Below are positions 14,365-23,613 of a stretch of DNA of 26,036 bases, piece by piece. This DNA comes from CAYLUN01 sp964386865 (lineage in GTDB: Bacteria; Verrucomicrobiota; Kiritimatiellia; RFP12; UBA1067), in NCBI GenBank assembly GCA_964386865.1, contig CAYLUN010000077.1:1-26036 (forward strand), read 5' to 3'. The position numbers were made by a program, and so were the translations under genes. Position 1 is the stretch's first letter, and each line of letters starts with the position of its first letter. A model generated the notes under the pieces. That model was given only the letters and a program-made list of their open reading frames with translations. It did no database searches and was not told where the DNA came from.

Positions 14365-15666
14365 TCATCGGCCCGTCCCGTCCTTGTGGAGTTCGGTTTG
14401 GGCCCAGACCGCGTAGTTGCCGCTGCCGTCGCCGCCGGCTGACGTTGCGGTCAGCTGCAGGTTTGTGACTCCCGACAGCGGCACGTCCACGGGCCGCGCC
14501 GGCGCGCCGCCCTGCGCGGCGACGCGGGCCAGCGAGCGGCCGTTGCCGAAGACCTCGAAGGTGACGCTGCCGCAGCCGCCCAGTTCGGCGTGGAGGCCGG
14601 CCAGCGCAGTGAACCGCGCGTACACGCCCGGCGGAATCAGGTAGCTCAGCGAGCTGCGCGTGCCGGTGCCGATGCCGGAGACGAAGGTGCGGGTCGCGGT
14701 CTGGCCGGCTGCCTCCACGGCGAGCCGCAGCGGCACGGCTTCGGTGCCGCCCTTGAGCGCGGCGCCGCGCGTGGGGTGGCCCCAGTTGGGCTTGCTGAAG
14801 AAGCTGGCTTGTGGCAGGTAGAGGGCGGGCGCCTCGAGCGGCGCGAAGGCGGAGAGGTCGGTGGCCTGGAGCGCCGCGGCCTCGGCGGGGTCAACGCGCG
14901 CCCGGCCCAGGCAGATGACCGTGTAGAGCGCGTCTGCGACGAGCCGCGCGCCGACCACGGCCGCCTTCTGCTGCGCGGCGTTCCACGCGTTCGTGTCATT
15001 CGCGTAGAGCGCCTGAATAATGGGGATGACCTGGCCGCGGGCATAGACGGTGCCTTCCTGCGAGCGCTGGAGCAGGTTGAAGGCGGCCTCGTCTGCCGTC
15101 GTGCCGAGCAGGCGCGGGTGGTGTTCCCCGATATCGACCGGAAAGGTGCCGTTCTCGACCGGGCCGTGGAGCGGCGTGTAGCGGTAGGCGTCGGGTGGCG
15201 GCAGGAACTGCTTGAATAGCGTGAACATGTTGTCGTTCGGCACGGCGTGCGCCGGGCAGCTCCAGTCCTCCAGCAGGTGCGCGAGCGTGCCGGCGTAGCG
15301 GGCCGCGTCGGCGACCGCGTTGGTCTGGAGGGCCGTCACGGCTCGGCCAACGAAATGGCACAGAAGCTCGTGGTTCTCGGGCTGCGTGGCGGGCAGGTGC
15401 AGGTTCGAGATGTACGTCACGCCCGGACGGCTGTCCATCATCGCATACGGCCTGAGGTCCTTGCGGGTGTAGACGAGGTCGGGGATGATGCAGTAGAGCG
15501 AGCCGAGCGGCGCGCACTCGTCGCCCAGAGCCTCGCGCTGCCACGCGGGGAGCGCCTGGAGCGCGGCCTGCGTGATGGTGCCGTGAGGGCCGCCCCAGCC
15601 CCAGGCGCGTGCGCCGATGAGGAGCAGCGCGGCGAGCGCTGTCGCTGTCCGATGGTGTGCTGTCAT
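14365..15666 (-). CDS. Secreted phospholipase C/S1-P1 nuclease-like protein with NPCBM-like C-terminus
   Basis: From the ATG at 15666 (AAGGG about 9 nt upstream) the protein has 433 residues. A signal peptide (1-21) ends near GARA. The mature protein starts WGWGGPHGTITQAAL, with a leading Trp and His28, as in zinc-dependent phospholipase C and S1/P1 nuclease folds. GTLAHLLEDWSCPAH (126-140) provides the H-x3-D-x5-H set (His130, Asp134, His140), the usual zinc site of this superfamily. Asp63 in IPDLVY may be another ligand. The last about 130 residues (GLHAELGGCGSVTFEVFGNG and later) resemble an NPCBM carbohydrate-binding-like domain. It could hydrolyse a phosphodiester while bound to a glycan. 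The substrate is unknown. It lies 43 nt after the isomerase gene and may belong to that operon. Confidence 0.6.
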   Translation of the reverse strand: MTAHHRTATALAALLLIGARAWGWGGPHGTITQAALQALPAWQREALGDECAPLGSLYCIIPDLVYTRKDLRPYAMMDSRPGVTYISNLHLPATQPENHELLCHFVGRAVTALQTNAVADAARYAGTLAHLLEDWSCPAHAVPNDNMFTLFKQFLPPPDAYRYTPLHGPVENGTFPVDIGEHHPRLLGTTADEAAFNLLQRSQEGTVYARGQVIPIIQALYANDTNAWNAAQQKAAVVGARLVADALYTVICLGRARVDPAEAAALQATDLSAFAPLEAPALYLPQASFFSKPNWGHPTRGAALKGGTEAVPLRLAVEAAGQTATRTFVSGIGTGTRSSLSYLIPPGVYARFTALAGLHAELGGCGSVTFEVFGNGRSLARVAAQGGAPARPVDVPLSGVTNLQLTATSAGGDGSGNYAVWAQTELHKDGTGR

Positions 15667-15709
15667 TAGAAAAACCCTTGGGGAGCGTCCGGTCATAGAC
15701 GCTCACCGG

Positions 15710-16618
15710 TCACGTTGGCGGTTCGAGCAGGGATTGGACAAAGGCGCGGGCCTTGACGGCTTCGGCGGCGAGGTGCGGCAGATCGCCGGGCGAGAGGCAC
15801 TCGACGACCAGCGGGCCGCCGGCGAAGCCGCCCCGCTTGAGGCGTGCCAGCACCCTCGGGAAGTCGACGGCGCCCGTGCCGGGCGTGAGCGCGACCTCCT
15901 TCGGCGGCTTGAAGTCTTTGACGCTCATGCCGGCCACGAGCCCGTCTACGGCGGGCGCATCATCGAGCGGGTTGAGCGCGCCGTCGGAGTAGTAGAAGAT
16001 GTTGGCGGCGTCATACCAGAGGCGGAAGGCCGGGTGGCCGACGCGCTCGATCTGCTTGCGGCACGCCGCTCCGTTGGGGTTGGTTCCGCCGTGGGGCTTG
16101 ATCGCCAAGAGCACGCGCTTCTCGGCCGCGTGAGCGCAGCACGCGCTCACGACCGCGTAATAGGCCTCCTCGCTCGCGGCGTCGGCGCCGCCGAGCAACA
16201 GGCTGGGGCAGCCGCAGGCGGCGCAGTTGTCGATCAGGCGCACCAGCCCGTCCGGCTTGCCGAGCGGAAAGCCGCCGCCCCAGAGGGAGACGGCTTTGAG
16301 GCCGCGCTGAGCGACCTCGCGGCCGACTGCGGCCGCCTCCTCGGGCGTGGTTTCGGCGCTGATGATTAGGTTGTTCTTGGCCTTGGCCGTCATGAGGCCC
16401 GCGTAGGCGTAGCCGGCCGCAGCGATCGCGTCGAGCGCGACGCGGTAGTCGTGCGCGGCCCAGGGCCGCGTGTAGCAGCCGACCTGCCAGGCGGGAGAGG
16501 CGCCTGGCGTCGCCCCGGAGAGCGGGGCTGAGCCGGGCGGCCGGGGCGCGGAGCGGCACGCGGCCGCGCCGGTGAGGGCGGCGGAGAGCCCGCCGATGAA
16601 GCGTCTGCGTGTGTTCAT
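15710..16618 (-). CDS. Sugar phosphate isomerase/epimerase-like TIM-barrel protein, exported
   Basis: A 302-residue member of the xylose isomerase-like TIM-barrel family. RRRFIGGLSAALTGAAAC (4-21) is a twin-arginine signal that also ends in a lipobox with Cys21, so it is predicted to be exported and lipid-anchored. The barrel region contains YAYAGLM, GLKAVSLWGGGFPLG, CPSLLLGGAD, LLAIKPHGGTN, RLWYDAANIFYY, MSVKDFK and GPLVVECLSPGD. The acidic and His residues near strand ends are the likely metal site. Being exported, it is unlikely to act on phosphorylated sugars. It starts 4 nt after the stop of the Gfo/Idh gene, which implies translational coupling and a joint role. Relatives include epimerases and, more recently, lyases for oxidised glycosides. 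Confidence 0.83.
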   Translation of the reverse strand: MNTRRRFIGGLSAALTGAAACRSAPRPPGSAPLSGATPGASPAWQVGCYTRPWAAHDYRVALDAIAAAGYAYAGLMTAKAKNNLIISAETTPEEAAAVGREVAQRGLKAVSLWGGGFPLGKPDGLVRLIDNCAACGCPSLLLGGADAASEEAYYAVVSACCAHAAEKRVLLAIKPHGGTNPNGAACRKQIERVGHPAFRLWYDAANIFYYSDGALNPLDDAPAVDGLVAGMSVKDFKPPKEVALTPGTGAVDFPRVLARLKRGGFAGGPLVVECLSPGDLPHLAAEAVKARAFVQSLLEPPT

Positions 16619-16622
16619 TGCG

Positions 16623-17879
<1,257 letters not shown>

Positions 17880-17931
17880 CCGTTATCCTTTCGTGCGGCT
17901 CACTGCCCCCGTGCGAACCGGCTCGGCGAAC

Positions 17932-17961
17932 ATACTATCAGCCCCGAGCCTCACGCGTCAA
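17932..17961 (-). promoter_or_regulatory. Sigma70-type promoter for the Gfo/Idh operon
   Basis: On the minus strand TTGACG (17956-17961), an 18-nt spacer ending in TGA, and TAGTAT (17932-17937) lie 52 nt before the ATG. The TGA just before the -10 makes it an extended -10 as well. Confidence 0.65.
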
Positions 17962-18115
17962 TCCGGCGCACCGCTCCAACAATTCTACGTGTGGCCAGCC
18001 AGCCACGGGAAGGCGGTCTGAAGCCCGAACTACGCAAGGCTACGCACGCGGAAAGAAGTGCTTGTGATCCGGCCATCAGTCCGTCTCAGGCCCTAGCTCG
18101 AATCGCGGGCTCCGC

Positions 18116-21100
18116 TCACTGGCCCTCCGGCGCGGGAGCCCACTCATAGGCGGGTTCGGGCGGCTCGAGGCGGAGGTCGGCCCACGCGCCCCAGTCGCCG
18201 CTGCTGTTGTTCTTCTCGCCGACGTCGGTGATGAGCAGGAGGCTGATGCGCTGGCCGGCCCACGGCGCGAGTGTACCTTCGATCTCGTACCACGCGTGGG
18301 TCGTGGCGGTGCGGCTGGCGATCTCGGAGCGCGTGCCTTCGGCGTCTTCGACGAGCACGCGGAAGAGGATGCCGTCGCCGGGATCGCTGCCGTCCTGCTT
18401 GCCGACGGTGCCCCGCAGAACCAGCGGCGCTTGCGGCAGGGCGAGCGCGTACCGGGCGAAGGTGTAGCCCACGCCGTCGCGGTAGGGCGGGTGCATGAAG
18501 AGCGCCTTCGCCTTGGCGCTGCCGCCGCAGGCAGAGGTGGCGTTATGCAGCTGCGCGCCGGTGGCGGGCGCGTCGAGCGCCGCTTCGGGCTGGCCGCGCA
18601 GGCGCATGCCCGCGACGCGGCTGGACGGCAGCGGGAGCGACTGTTCGACCGCACGGCGAACCAGCGCGCCGGTGACCGGCGCGAGGCCGCTGGCGGGGTC
18701 GAAGTGAAGCGCGAACGCCACGCGGCCGGCCTGGCTGGCGCCGGGCGGCAGCGGCAGTCGCTGCGGGGCGTTGGCGCCGGGCTCGAGCGTGAAGGGGTGC
18801 TCGGCGCCTTCGCAGAGCAGCCGCGCGGGGCGCGGCGCGGAGAAGCGCGACACGGGGCGCACCACGAGTGTGCCGCCCTCGACCGCGGCGGCGAGCGCGG
18901 CGGCCTCGCAGGCCGTGAAATCGATCCATGCGCCCTCGAAGGTGCGCCACACGCGGGTGCCGGGCTTGGCGTCAGGCGGGATGACGACCTCGTACGCCTC
19001 GGCCCCTCGCACGGCGAGGCGTTCGCCGGGCGGGGCCTCGGCCGCGTCGCACGCGAGCGCGGAGGCGGGCGGCTTGCCCATGTGACGGACGCGGTAGGAG
19101 AAGGCGCCTGCCACGGGCTGCACGTAGCTGAGGCCGCGCGCGACGCGCACCTCGGCGGGGCCGAGCTCCTGGTTGTTCTGGCTGAGCGCGACCGCCTCGG
19201 CGATTGCGAAGGGGAAGCCCGCTTCGGCGGTCTTGTGCAGCAGGATTTCGGCGAGCCCGTTGGTAATGTTCAGGCAGATGGCGACCCCTGCGCTGGCGCC
19301 TTCTGGGAAGCGCGCGAATGAGCCGCGTCCGTCGACGTAGGTGTAGGTCGGGCTGACCGAGAGGTCGGCGCGGCGGCCGCTGAGGGCGCCGCTGAAGACG
19401 CGCACGGCGCCGTTGGAGCTGCGTCCCCAGTAGCCGTTCGGCGGCAGATCGAGCGCGACGCCGTCCACCTCGGCGCGCAGGCGCTCGGAGGGGTGGCCGT
19501 TGGCCGCCGTGACGGTGCCGTCGCTGTAGCGGGTGACGACTTGCGAGCGGGTGTACGCGCCGTTGGCGACGGCGGTCGAGGTCTCGCGGAGGTCGCCGTT
19601 CGCGTCGGCGTATTCGATGGTCACTGCGGACGCCTGCGTGTAGAGGCTGGCGAGGGCCTGGAGCATGTAGTAGCTGCGCAGCTCGCCCTCGCGGCCGTTC
19701 AGGAGGAAGCCCGGGTGGCCGAAGGCGACGGTTGCGGCGAGGAAGCGGTCGCGGGCGGCGTCGGGATCCTTGGGGCCGCTCTTGCCGGGGTAGAACATCT
19801 CCGGGTTGCCCATGCCGAAGTTGCAGCAGAGGTCGTGCAGGCGGCGCAGGTCGAAGTCCACGAGCCACGGATTCTCGGCTGGGCGGTAGGCCTGGTCCTG
19901 CGCGTAATTGCCGTCCGTAAGGCCGCAGTAAGGGAAGTGGTTGTTGCCTTCGGAGTAAACCGGGCCGCCCCACGCGGCCTTCTGCAGCAGCATGATCTCG
20001 CCGTAGGCGTAGAAGACGGCGGCGAAGGTGCCTGCGCCGGGGACGCGCGCGTCAAAGTCCACGCGGCTCCACGGGGTGACGGCGGTGTGGACGTCGCAGT
20101 AGGCGGTGCTGAAGCCGAACTTCTTCTCGATGGCGGGCGCGAGGCGCTCGCAGAACTCCACGGCGCGTGCGGGCTTGGGCGCGTAGCAGCGCTCCCACGC
20201 GTGCTGGAGCTGGCCGTCGGCGGCGCGCGAAATGAGGTCGCTGCTCCAGAAGCCGTTGACGGGCGCGAAGTCGGTGAAGTTGTTGTAGGGGCCGTAGACG
20301 AAGCCGAGCTCGTCCTGCATGAGGCGGGCGTAGCGGCGCTGGCCCTCGTCGCCACCCTTCTTGGGCGCGGGCTCGGTGCGGAAGGTGAAGCTCTCGTTGC
20401 CGTCGCGCCAGCCGGTCTCGTGGTCCGTGACGACGAGCTGGCTCATGCCCCAGCGGCGCACGCCGCGCCAGTACTCGGCGTCGCGGGCGCGGTCGCTCGC
20501 GCCGTGGGCGCGCCAGACGCGCGTGCCGGTGACGCGCTTCCAGGGCGAGGCGGGATTGGGGATGTTGGGCAGCACGTCCTCGAATTTCGGCGAGAGGGTC
20601 AGCACGAAGCGCTCGAAGCAGGGGTTGCGCGCGCCGTCGGTCTTGGCGCGGTAGCGCGTGCCGCCGTTGCTGGCGAGCGAGCCGTCGAGGCCGAGGGCTT
20701 CGGCGAAGGGCTCGGTGGCGTTCGACTGCGTCCAGTCAACGTGCGCGAGGAAGAAGAGCGGGGCGTCGGCCGTGCCGGAGACGATCAGCGCGGGCCGGTT
20801 GAGGATGTCGCCGTAGCCGCCGTAGGTGTAGTAGGGCAGGGGCACGGGGCGCGGGTTTGTGAAGCCGCGCGTCGCGCCGAAGCGGCACTCGGCGATCAGG
20901 CCGCCGTCGGCCTGGAGGTCCATCACGAGCGACTTGCCGGAGAGGTGGCAGCGCAGGTACGCGGCGGAGGCGCGCCCGCCGGAGAGCAGGCGGCCCGCGT
21001 AGGTGACGCTCTTGCCGTCGGTGGTGACGCGCATCTCCTCGCTTGTGGCGCGCTGCGGGGCGGCGCCGGGGGCTCCGGGGGCGAAATAGAGCCCGCCGCC

Positions 21101-21994
21101 GACGCCGACGGGTATCCAGTCGCCGCCGGCGTCGGCCCAGCGCACGGCGAGGTCGTCCCACGCGCCGGCCTGGGACGGCAGGCGGACCTCGAGCCGGCCG
21201 TCCTCGCCGTCGCGCACCAGCAGGTAGTGGCCGGTGCTGCTTTTGGCGACGCGCGTGACGCTCGGGGCCGAGTCGCGCGGCACGACCGTGAGCGGCGTGT
21301 CCGGGAAGGGCAAGGTGCCGGGGCCGGTGTTGGCGCCGGGCGGGCAGGAGGGGAAGAGCTGGACGCCGCGCTGCGGGCGCGGCGCGAAGCTCAGCGGCGC
21401 GAAGGCCTCGGTGAAAACGGCGAGGCTGTTCAGATAGATCGTCCGCTCCTCCTCGTTGCGGCCGCCGGTGACGGCGAGGGAGATCAACTTGGCTCCGCGC
21501 GCGACGCGGGCGCTCTGGTCGGGCTCGAGGCGCCGGTGGCAGAGGAACCACTCTTTGAAGTGGATGTGGGCGAGGGTGACCGGAAAGGTGGCGCCCGCGG
21601 AATCGGCGAAGGTGAGCGTGACGGTCACGGGCGGCGTCTTGGGGTCGGGCGCGTAGCTGTGGTTGTTGCCGTAGATCCAGCACGTCACGGCGTCGAATGC
21701 GCCGGTGATCACGACGGGCGCAGGCGGGAACAGCGTGATGCGGGGGCTCTTGCCGGCGGCGCGGTAGGTGAGCGCGGCGACGGCGTCGCCGAAGAGCAGG
21801 ACGTTGGTCGACGCTTCGAAGCGCGCTTCGGCGTCGGCGGTCTCGACGCGCCAGCCGGCGGCGTCTGTGAACGGAATCAGCGCGGGGTGGTCGTCCTGCT
21901 TGCGGTTGGCCCAGGTCATCTCGTACGGGCGCTCGCCGGCGGCGAGGAGGGACGCTGACAGTGAAAACACAACGGTGAAGAAGGCTTGTCGCAT
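18116..21994 (-). CDS. Very large secreted glycosidase-like protein
   Basis: The ATG at 21994 gives 1292 residues with a signal peptide MRQAFFTVVFSLSASLLAAG (1-20). The N-terminal about 470 residues look like beta-rich carbohydrate-binding regions. The central part (about 485-780) looks like a TIM barrel. It contains TDHETGWRDGNESF (523-536), YNNFTDF (570-576), YCDVHTAVTPWSRVDFD (632-648) and VYSEGNNHFPYCGLTDGN (679-696). Asp634 and Glu682 are the best candidates for nucleophile and acid/base, judged only by position in strand-like segments. Beta-rich domains follow, and the last about 125 residues (HPPYRDGVGYTFARYAL and onwards) look like a separate binding module. I cannot name a CAZy family. 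A remote relation to GH101-like or clan D barrels is possible. The gene has its own promoter at 22054-22083 and sits next to sulfatase and sugar-oxidation genes. Confidence 0.6.
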   Translation of the reverse strand: MRQAFFTVVFSLSASLLAAGERPYEMTWANRKQDDHPALIPFTDAAGWRVETADAEARFEASTNVLLFGDAVAALTYRAAGKSPRITLFPPAPVVITGAFDAVTCWIYGNNHSYAPDPKTPPVTVTLTFADSAGATFPVTLAHIHFKEWFLCHRRLEPDQSARVARGAKLISLAVTGGRNEEERTIYLNSLAVFTEAFAPLSFAPRPQRGVQLFPSCPPGANTGPGTLPFPDTPLTVVPRDSAPSVTRVAKSSTGHYLLVRDGEDGRLEVRLPSQAGAWDDLAVRWADAGGDWIPVGVGGGLYFAPGAPGAAPQRATSEEMRVTTDGKSVTYAGRLLSGGRASAAYLRCHLSGKSLVMDLQADGGLIAECRFGATRGFTNPRPVPLPYYTYGGYGDILNRPALIVSGTADAPLFFLAHVDWTQSNATEPFAEALGLDGSLASNGGTRYRAKTDGARNPCFERFVLTLSPKFEDVLPNIPNPASPWKRVTGTRVWRAHGASDRARDAEYWRGVRRWGMSQLVVTDHETGWRDGNESFTFRTEPAPKKGGDEGQRRYARLMQDELGFVYGPYNNFTDFAPVNGFWSSDLISRAADGQLQHAWERCYAPKPARAVEFCERLAPAIEKKFGFSTAYCDVHTAVTPWSRVDFDARVPGAGTFAAVFYAYGEIMLLQKAAWGGPVYSEGNNHFPYCGLTDGNYAQDQAYRPAENPWLVDFDLRRLHDLCCNFGMGNPEMFYPGKSGPKDPDAARDRFLAATVAFGHPGFLLNGREGELRSYYMLQALASLYTQASAVTIEYADANGDLRETSTAVANGAYTRSQVVTRYSDGTVTAANGHPSERLRAEVDGVALDLPPNGYWGRSSNGAVRVFSGALSGRRADLSVSPTYTYVDGRGSFARFPEGASAGVAICLNITNGLAEILLHKTAEAGFPFAIAEAVALSQNNQELGPAEVRVARGLSYVQPVAGAFSYRVRHMGKPPASALACDAAEAPPGERLAVRGAEAYEVVIPPDAKPGTRVWRTFEGAWIDFTACEAAALAAAVEGGTLVVRPVSRFSAPRPARLLCEGAEHPFTLEPGANAPQRLPLPPGASQAGRVAFALHFDPASGLAPVTGALVRRAVEQSLPLPSSRVAGMRLRGQPEAALDAPATGAQLHNATSACGGSAKAKALFMHPPYRDGVGYTFARYALALPQAPLVLRGTVGKQDGSDPGDGILFRVLVEDAEGTRSEIASRTATTHAWYEIEGTLAPWAGQRISLLLITDVGEKNNSSGDWGAWADLRLEPPEPAYEWAPAPEGQ

Positions 21995-22053
21995 AAGTAC
22001 CCTGAGGCCGCTGGCCCCACGTTGATAGCGGGCCGCCATTCAGCCAAGCGAAC

Positions 22054-22083
22054 AGTCTAAAGGTTTGGCAGGCTAGCTGGCAA
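22054..22083 (-). promoter_or_regulatory. Sigma70-type promoter for the large secreted protein
   Basis: On the minus strand TTGCCA (22078-22083) and TAGACT (22054-22059) are 18 nt apart. The start codon is about 59 nt downstream. Confidence 0.5.
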
Positions 22084-22142
22084 TGTGATAAACAGCGGAC
22101 ACGCGCATTTCACGGGAGAAAGTCGTACGGTAAAGGCCGAGT

Positions 22143-22160
22143 CTCGCGCGTGTGCGCGAG
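22143..22160. other. Short hairpin
   Basis: CTCGCGC (22143-22149) and GCGCGAG (22154-22160) form a perfect 7-bp stem with a 4-nt GTGT loop, in the gap between the DUF1097 gene and the large secreted protein. It may be a second terminator hairpin. It has no T-run. Confidence 0.35.
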
Positions 22161-22184
22161 GGCTGCTGGGGCGGTAAATGAAGC

Positions 22185-22213
22185 CGCCGCGCGGCACGGG
22201 GTGCGGCGCGGCG
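22185..22213 (-). terminator. Terminator-like hairpin behind the DUF1097 gene
   Basis: The arms 22185-22192 (CGCCGCGC) and 22206-22213 pair over 8 bp. After one mismatch GCAC (22194-22197) pairs with GTGC (22201-22204) around a 3-nt loop. It lies about 32 nt after the DUF1097 stop. The following minus-strand bases (GCTTCATTTACC) are only mildly T-rich. Confidence 0.45.
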
Positions 22214-22221
22214 CTCGAATG

Positions 22222-22242
22222 AACAGTCAACGCTGAACGCTC
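22222..22242 (-). repeat. Heptamer tandem array, family A (three units)
   Basis: The units AACAGTC, AACGCTG and AACGCTC follow each other without gaps. On the transcript strand this is the GAGCGTT consensus also seen at 3247-3281. The array begins 3 nt after the stop codon of the DUF1097 gene. Confidence 0.7.
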
Positions 22243-22245
22243 AAG

Positions 22246-22806
22246 TCATTTGGCGAGGGAGGCCTCGTACTTGCCGCGCCAGAAAACCGTGATGTAGCCG
22301 AAGCAGAGGCCGACCGCGCAGTAGACCAGCTCGGCCTGCGCCGCGTAGAGAAACGAGGTGTTGGGGCCGCTTCCAGCAGGGACTGCGGCGGTGAGCGCAG
22401 CGTGTCCGAGGGAGGCGAAGAACGCGCCGGAGCCGATGAAGAGGGCGGGCACCATGTTCTTGAGGTTCTCGGTCATGATGGCTGGGATGACGACGAGGAA
22501 GACCGCGAAGGCCATGGCCAGGTTCATGCCGCCGACGGAGGGCAGGCTCTTGACGCCGGGGGCGCCCATGAGCTTGATGATGGCGACCGAGGCCACGATG
22601 CCGGTGAGGTAGCCGACCCACGCTTTAACGCCGTTCATCGGCGTGCAGCCGGCGACGAAGTAGACGGCCCACGCTTGGAACGCGATCCACATCATGTCCA
22701 TGCCGTGCGTGGCTTTCGGAATGAATGCGTTGAGGAGCACGAGGATCCCGGCCTGGACGCCCAGGCAGACAGACACCACCAGCAGTTGCTTGTGAGACAG
22801 AGCCAT
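22246..22806 (-). CDS. DUF1097 family membrane protein
   Basis: From the ATG at 22806 (AAGGGTGG about 6 nt upstream) the protein has 186 residues. A longer start at 22860 would add a Cys/Arg-rich stretch that covers the leader hairpin and is unlikely. Five or six hydrophobic segments are visible: 8-29, 37-53, 60-78, 93-112, 116-136 and 155-175. The blocks QAWAVYFVAG and NGVKAWVGYLTGI are like the DUF1097/YcdZ family, whose function is unknown. The promoter at 22884-22912 and a structured leader precede it. Neighbouring genes give no clear role. Confidence 0.7.
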   Translation of the reverse strand: MALSHKQLLVVSVCLGVQAGILVLLNAFIPKATHGMDMMWIAFQAWAVYFVAGCTPMNGVKAWVGYLTGIVASVAIIKLMGAPGVKSLPSVGGMNLAMAFAVFLVVIPAIMTENLKNMVPALFIGSGAFFASLGHAALTAAVPAGSGPNTSFLYAAQAELVYCAVGLCFGYITVFWRGKYEASLAK

Positions 22807-22833
22807 TTCTTCCACCCTTTTTTCATTTGATAA

Positions 22834-22871
22834 GGCGCGGCAAGGACAGCCGCTGTCCACGCTTTTGCGCC
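22834..22871 (-). promoter_or_regulatory. Structured 5' leader of the DUF1097 gene
   Basis: Nested inverted repeats lie between the predicted promoter and the ribosome site. GGACAG (22844-22849) pairs with CTGTCC (22853-22858) around 3 nt. GGCGC (22834-22838) pairs with GCGCC (22867-22871) outside it. It may be a regulatory leader. It matches no riboswitch class I recognise. Confidence 0.35.
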
Positions 22872-22883
22872 TTCAATGGCCGC

Positions 22884-22912
22884 ATTTTAGCGGAATCGGG
22901 GACTGGATGCAA
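22884..22912 (-). promoter_or_regulatory. Sigma70-type promoter for the DUF1097 gene
   Basis: On the minus strand TTGCAT (22907-22912), a 17-nt spacer and TAAAAT (22884-22889) predict a start of transcription near 22877 and a leader of about 70 nt. Confidence 0.55.
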
Positions 22913-22961
22913 AGGGGAAGATGGGGCCGCAGAGAAGCAGAGGAGCCGAAAGGAATCGCCC

Positions 22962-22982
22962 AACGGTCAACGCCCAACGCTG
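22962..22982 (-). repeat. Heptamer tandem array, family A (three units)
   Basis: The units AACGGTC, AACGCCC and AACGCTG are contiguous. The array starts 13 nt after the stop of the next membrane protein gene, in the same orientation as the other family A arrays. Confidence 0.7.
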
Positions 22983-22995
22983 AGAGGAGCGAGGG

Positions 22996-23538
22996 TCAGC
23001 GCAGGACGGCCGCGCCGAGGCCGATGAGAATGAGCCCAAGCACGGCGTTGAGCGCTCCCGCGAGGCGGAAAAGCGCGGGGCGCTGCGTGAGCCAGACGAT
23101 CGCCTGCCGCATTTTCCACGGGTAGAGAAGCAGGATCATGCCTTTGACGATGCAGATGTAGGCGAGGGTGACGAGCACGAGCCGCCAGGGCGACGGATGG
23201 ACGCGGGCGGCGTGCAGGAGCTCGTAAGGGAAGAGGCACAGCAGGCCGCCGATGGCGCGGCACGGCAGCAGGTTGTCGAGCCAGAGCCAGGTCAGCGGGA
23301 TGCAGACGAGCGCGATGAACGGGATGAACTTCTTGAACGGCTCGAGGATGTCGAGGCCCATGGTCCAGAGCGCGAAGGAGGCCCAGATCCAGGCGACCGT
23401 GCTCAGCACATAGCCGGCGACGGCGTGGCGCGGCAGCGCGTTGAGGACGCGGGAGAGGGGGGCCGGGGCAACCGCGACAGACGCGCCCAGAAGCACGCAC
23501 ACGAGGCCCAGCAGATAGCACCAGCAGTGAAGAGGCAT
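22996..23538 (-). CDS. Multi-spanning membrane protein with an apparent internal duplication
   Basis: A 180-residue protein with GGAG about 8 nt before its ATG. About five hydrophobic segments are visible. The C-terminal half (VTLAYICIVKGMILLLYPW, then the WLTQRPALFRLAGALNAVLGLILIGLG region) is like the DUF2065/YjeT pattern of small inner-membrane proteins. The N-terminal half (LLGLVCVLLGASVAVAPAPL, then GYVLSTVAWIWASFAL) repeats the same layout of helix, short Pro-containing link, amphipathic stretch and helix. This looks like an old tandem duplication. I do not recognise a function. It is followed by a heptamer array and the DUF1097 gene, and may be expressed independently. Confidence 0.6.
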   Translation of the reverse strand: MPLHCWCYLLGLVCVLLGASVAVAPAPLSRVLNALPRHAVAGYVLSTVAWIWASFALWTMGLDILEPFKKFIPFIALVCIPLTWLWLDNLLPCRAIGGLLCLFPYELLHAARVHPSPWRLVLVTLAYICIVKGMILLLYPWKMRQAIVWLTQRPALFRLAGALNAVLGLILIGLGAAVLR

Positions 23539-23613
23539 GTCAGACTCCGTTCAGAAAAGGGCATCATTAAAACACATCGGGGCGGCGAGATAAAGGCGGG
23601 ATTTCCCAGTGGG

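Noticed and set aside
18060..18115. tRNA-like string (CTCGAATC) behind the giant secreted gene
   Set aside because: No acceptor, D or anticodon stems can be formed around it.
19493..21958. Plus-strand open frame of 821 codons opposite the giant secreted protein
   Set aside because: Composition is repetitive Val/Ala/Gly/Glu with no signal peptide or domain. The minus-strand protein has a signal peptide and varied sequence.
22807..22860. Longer start for the DUF1097 protein
   Set aside because: The extra residues come from the leader hairpin region. The start at 22806 has a better ribosome site.
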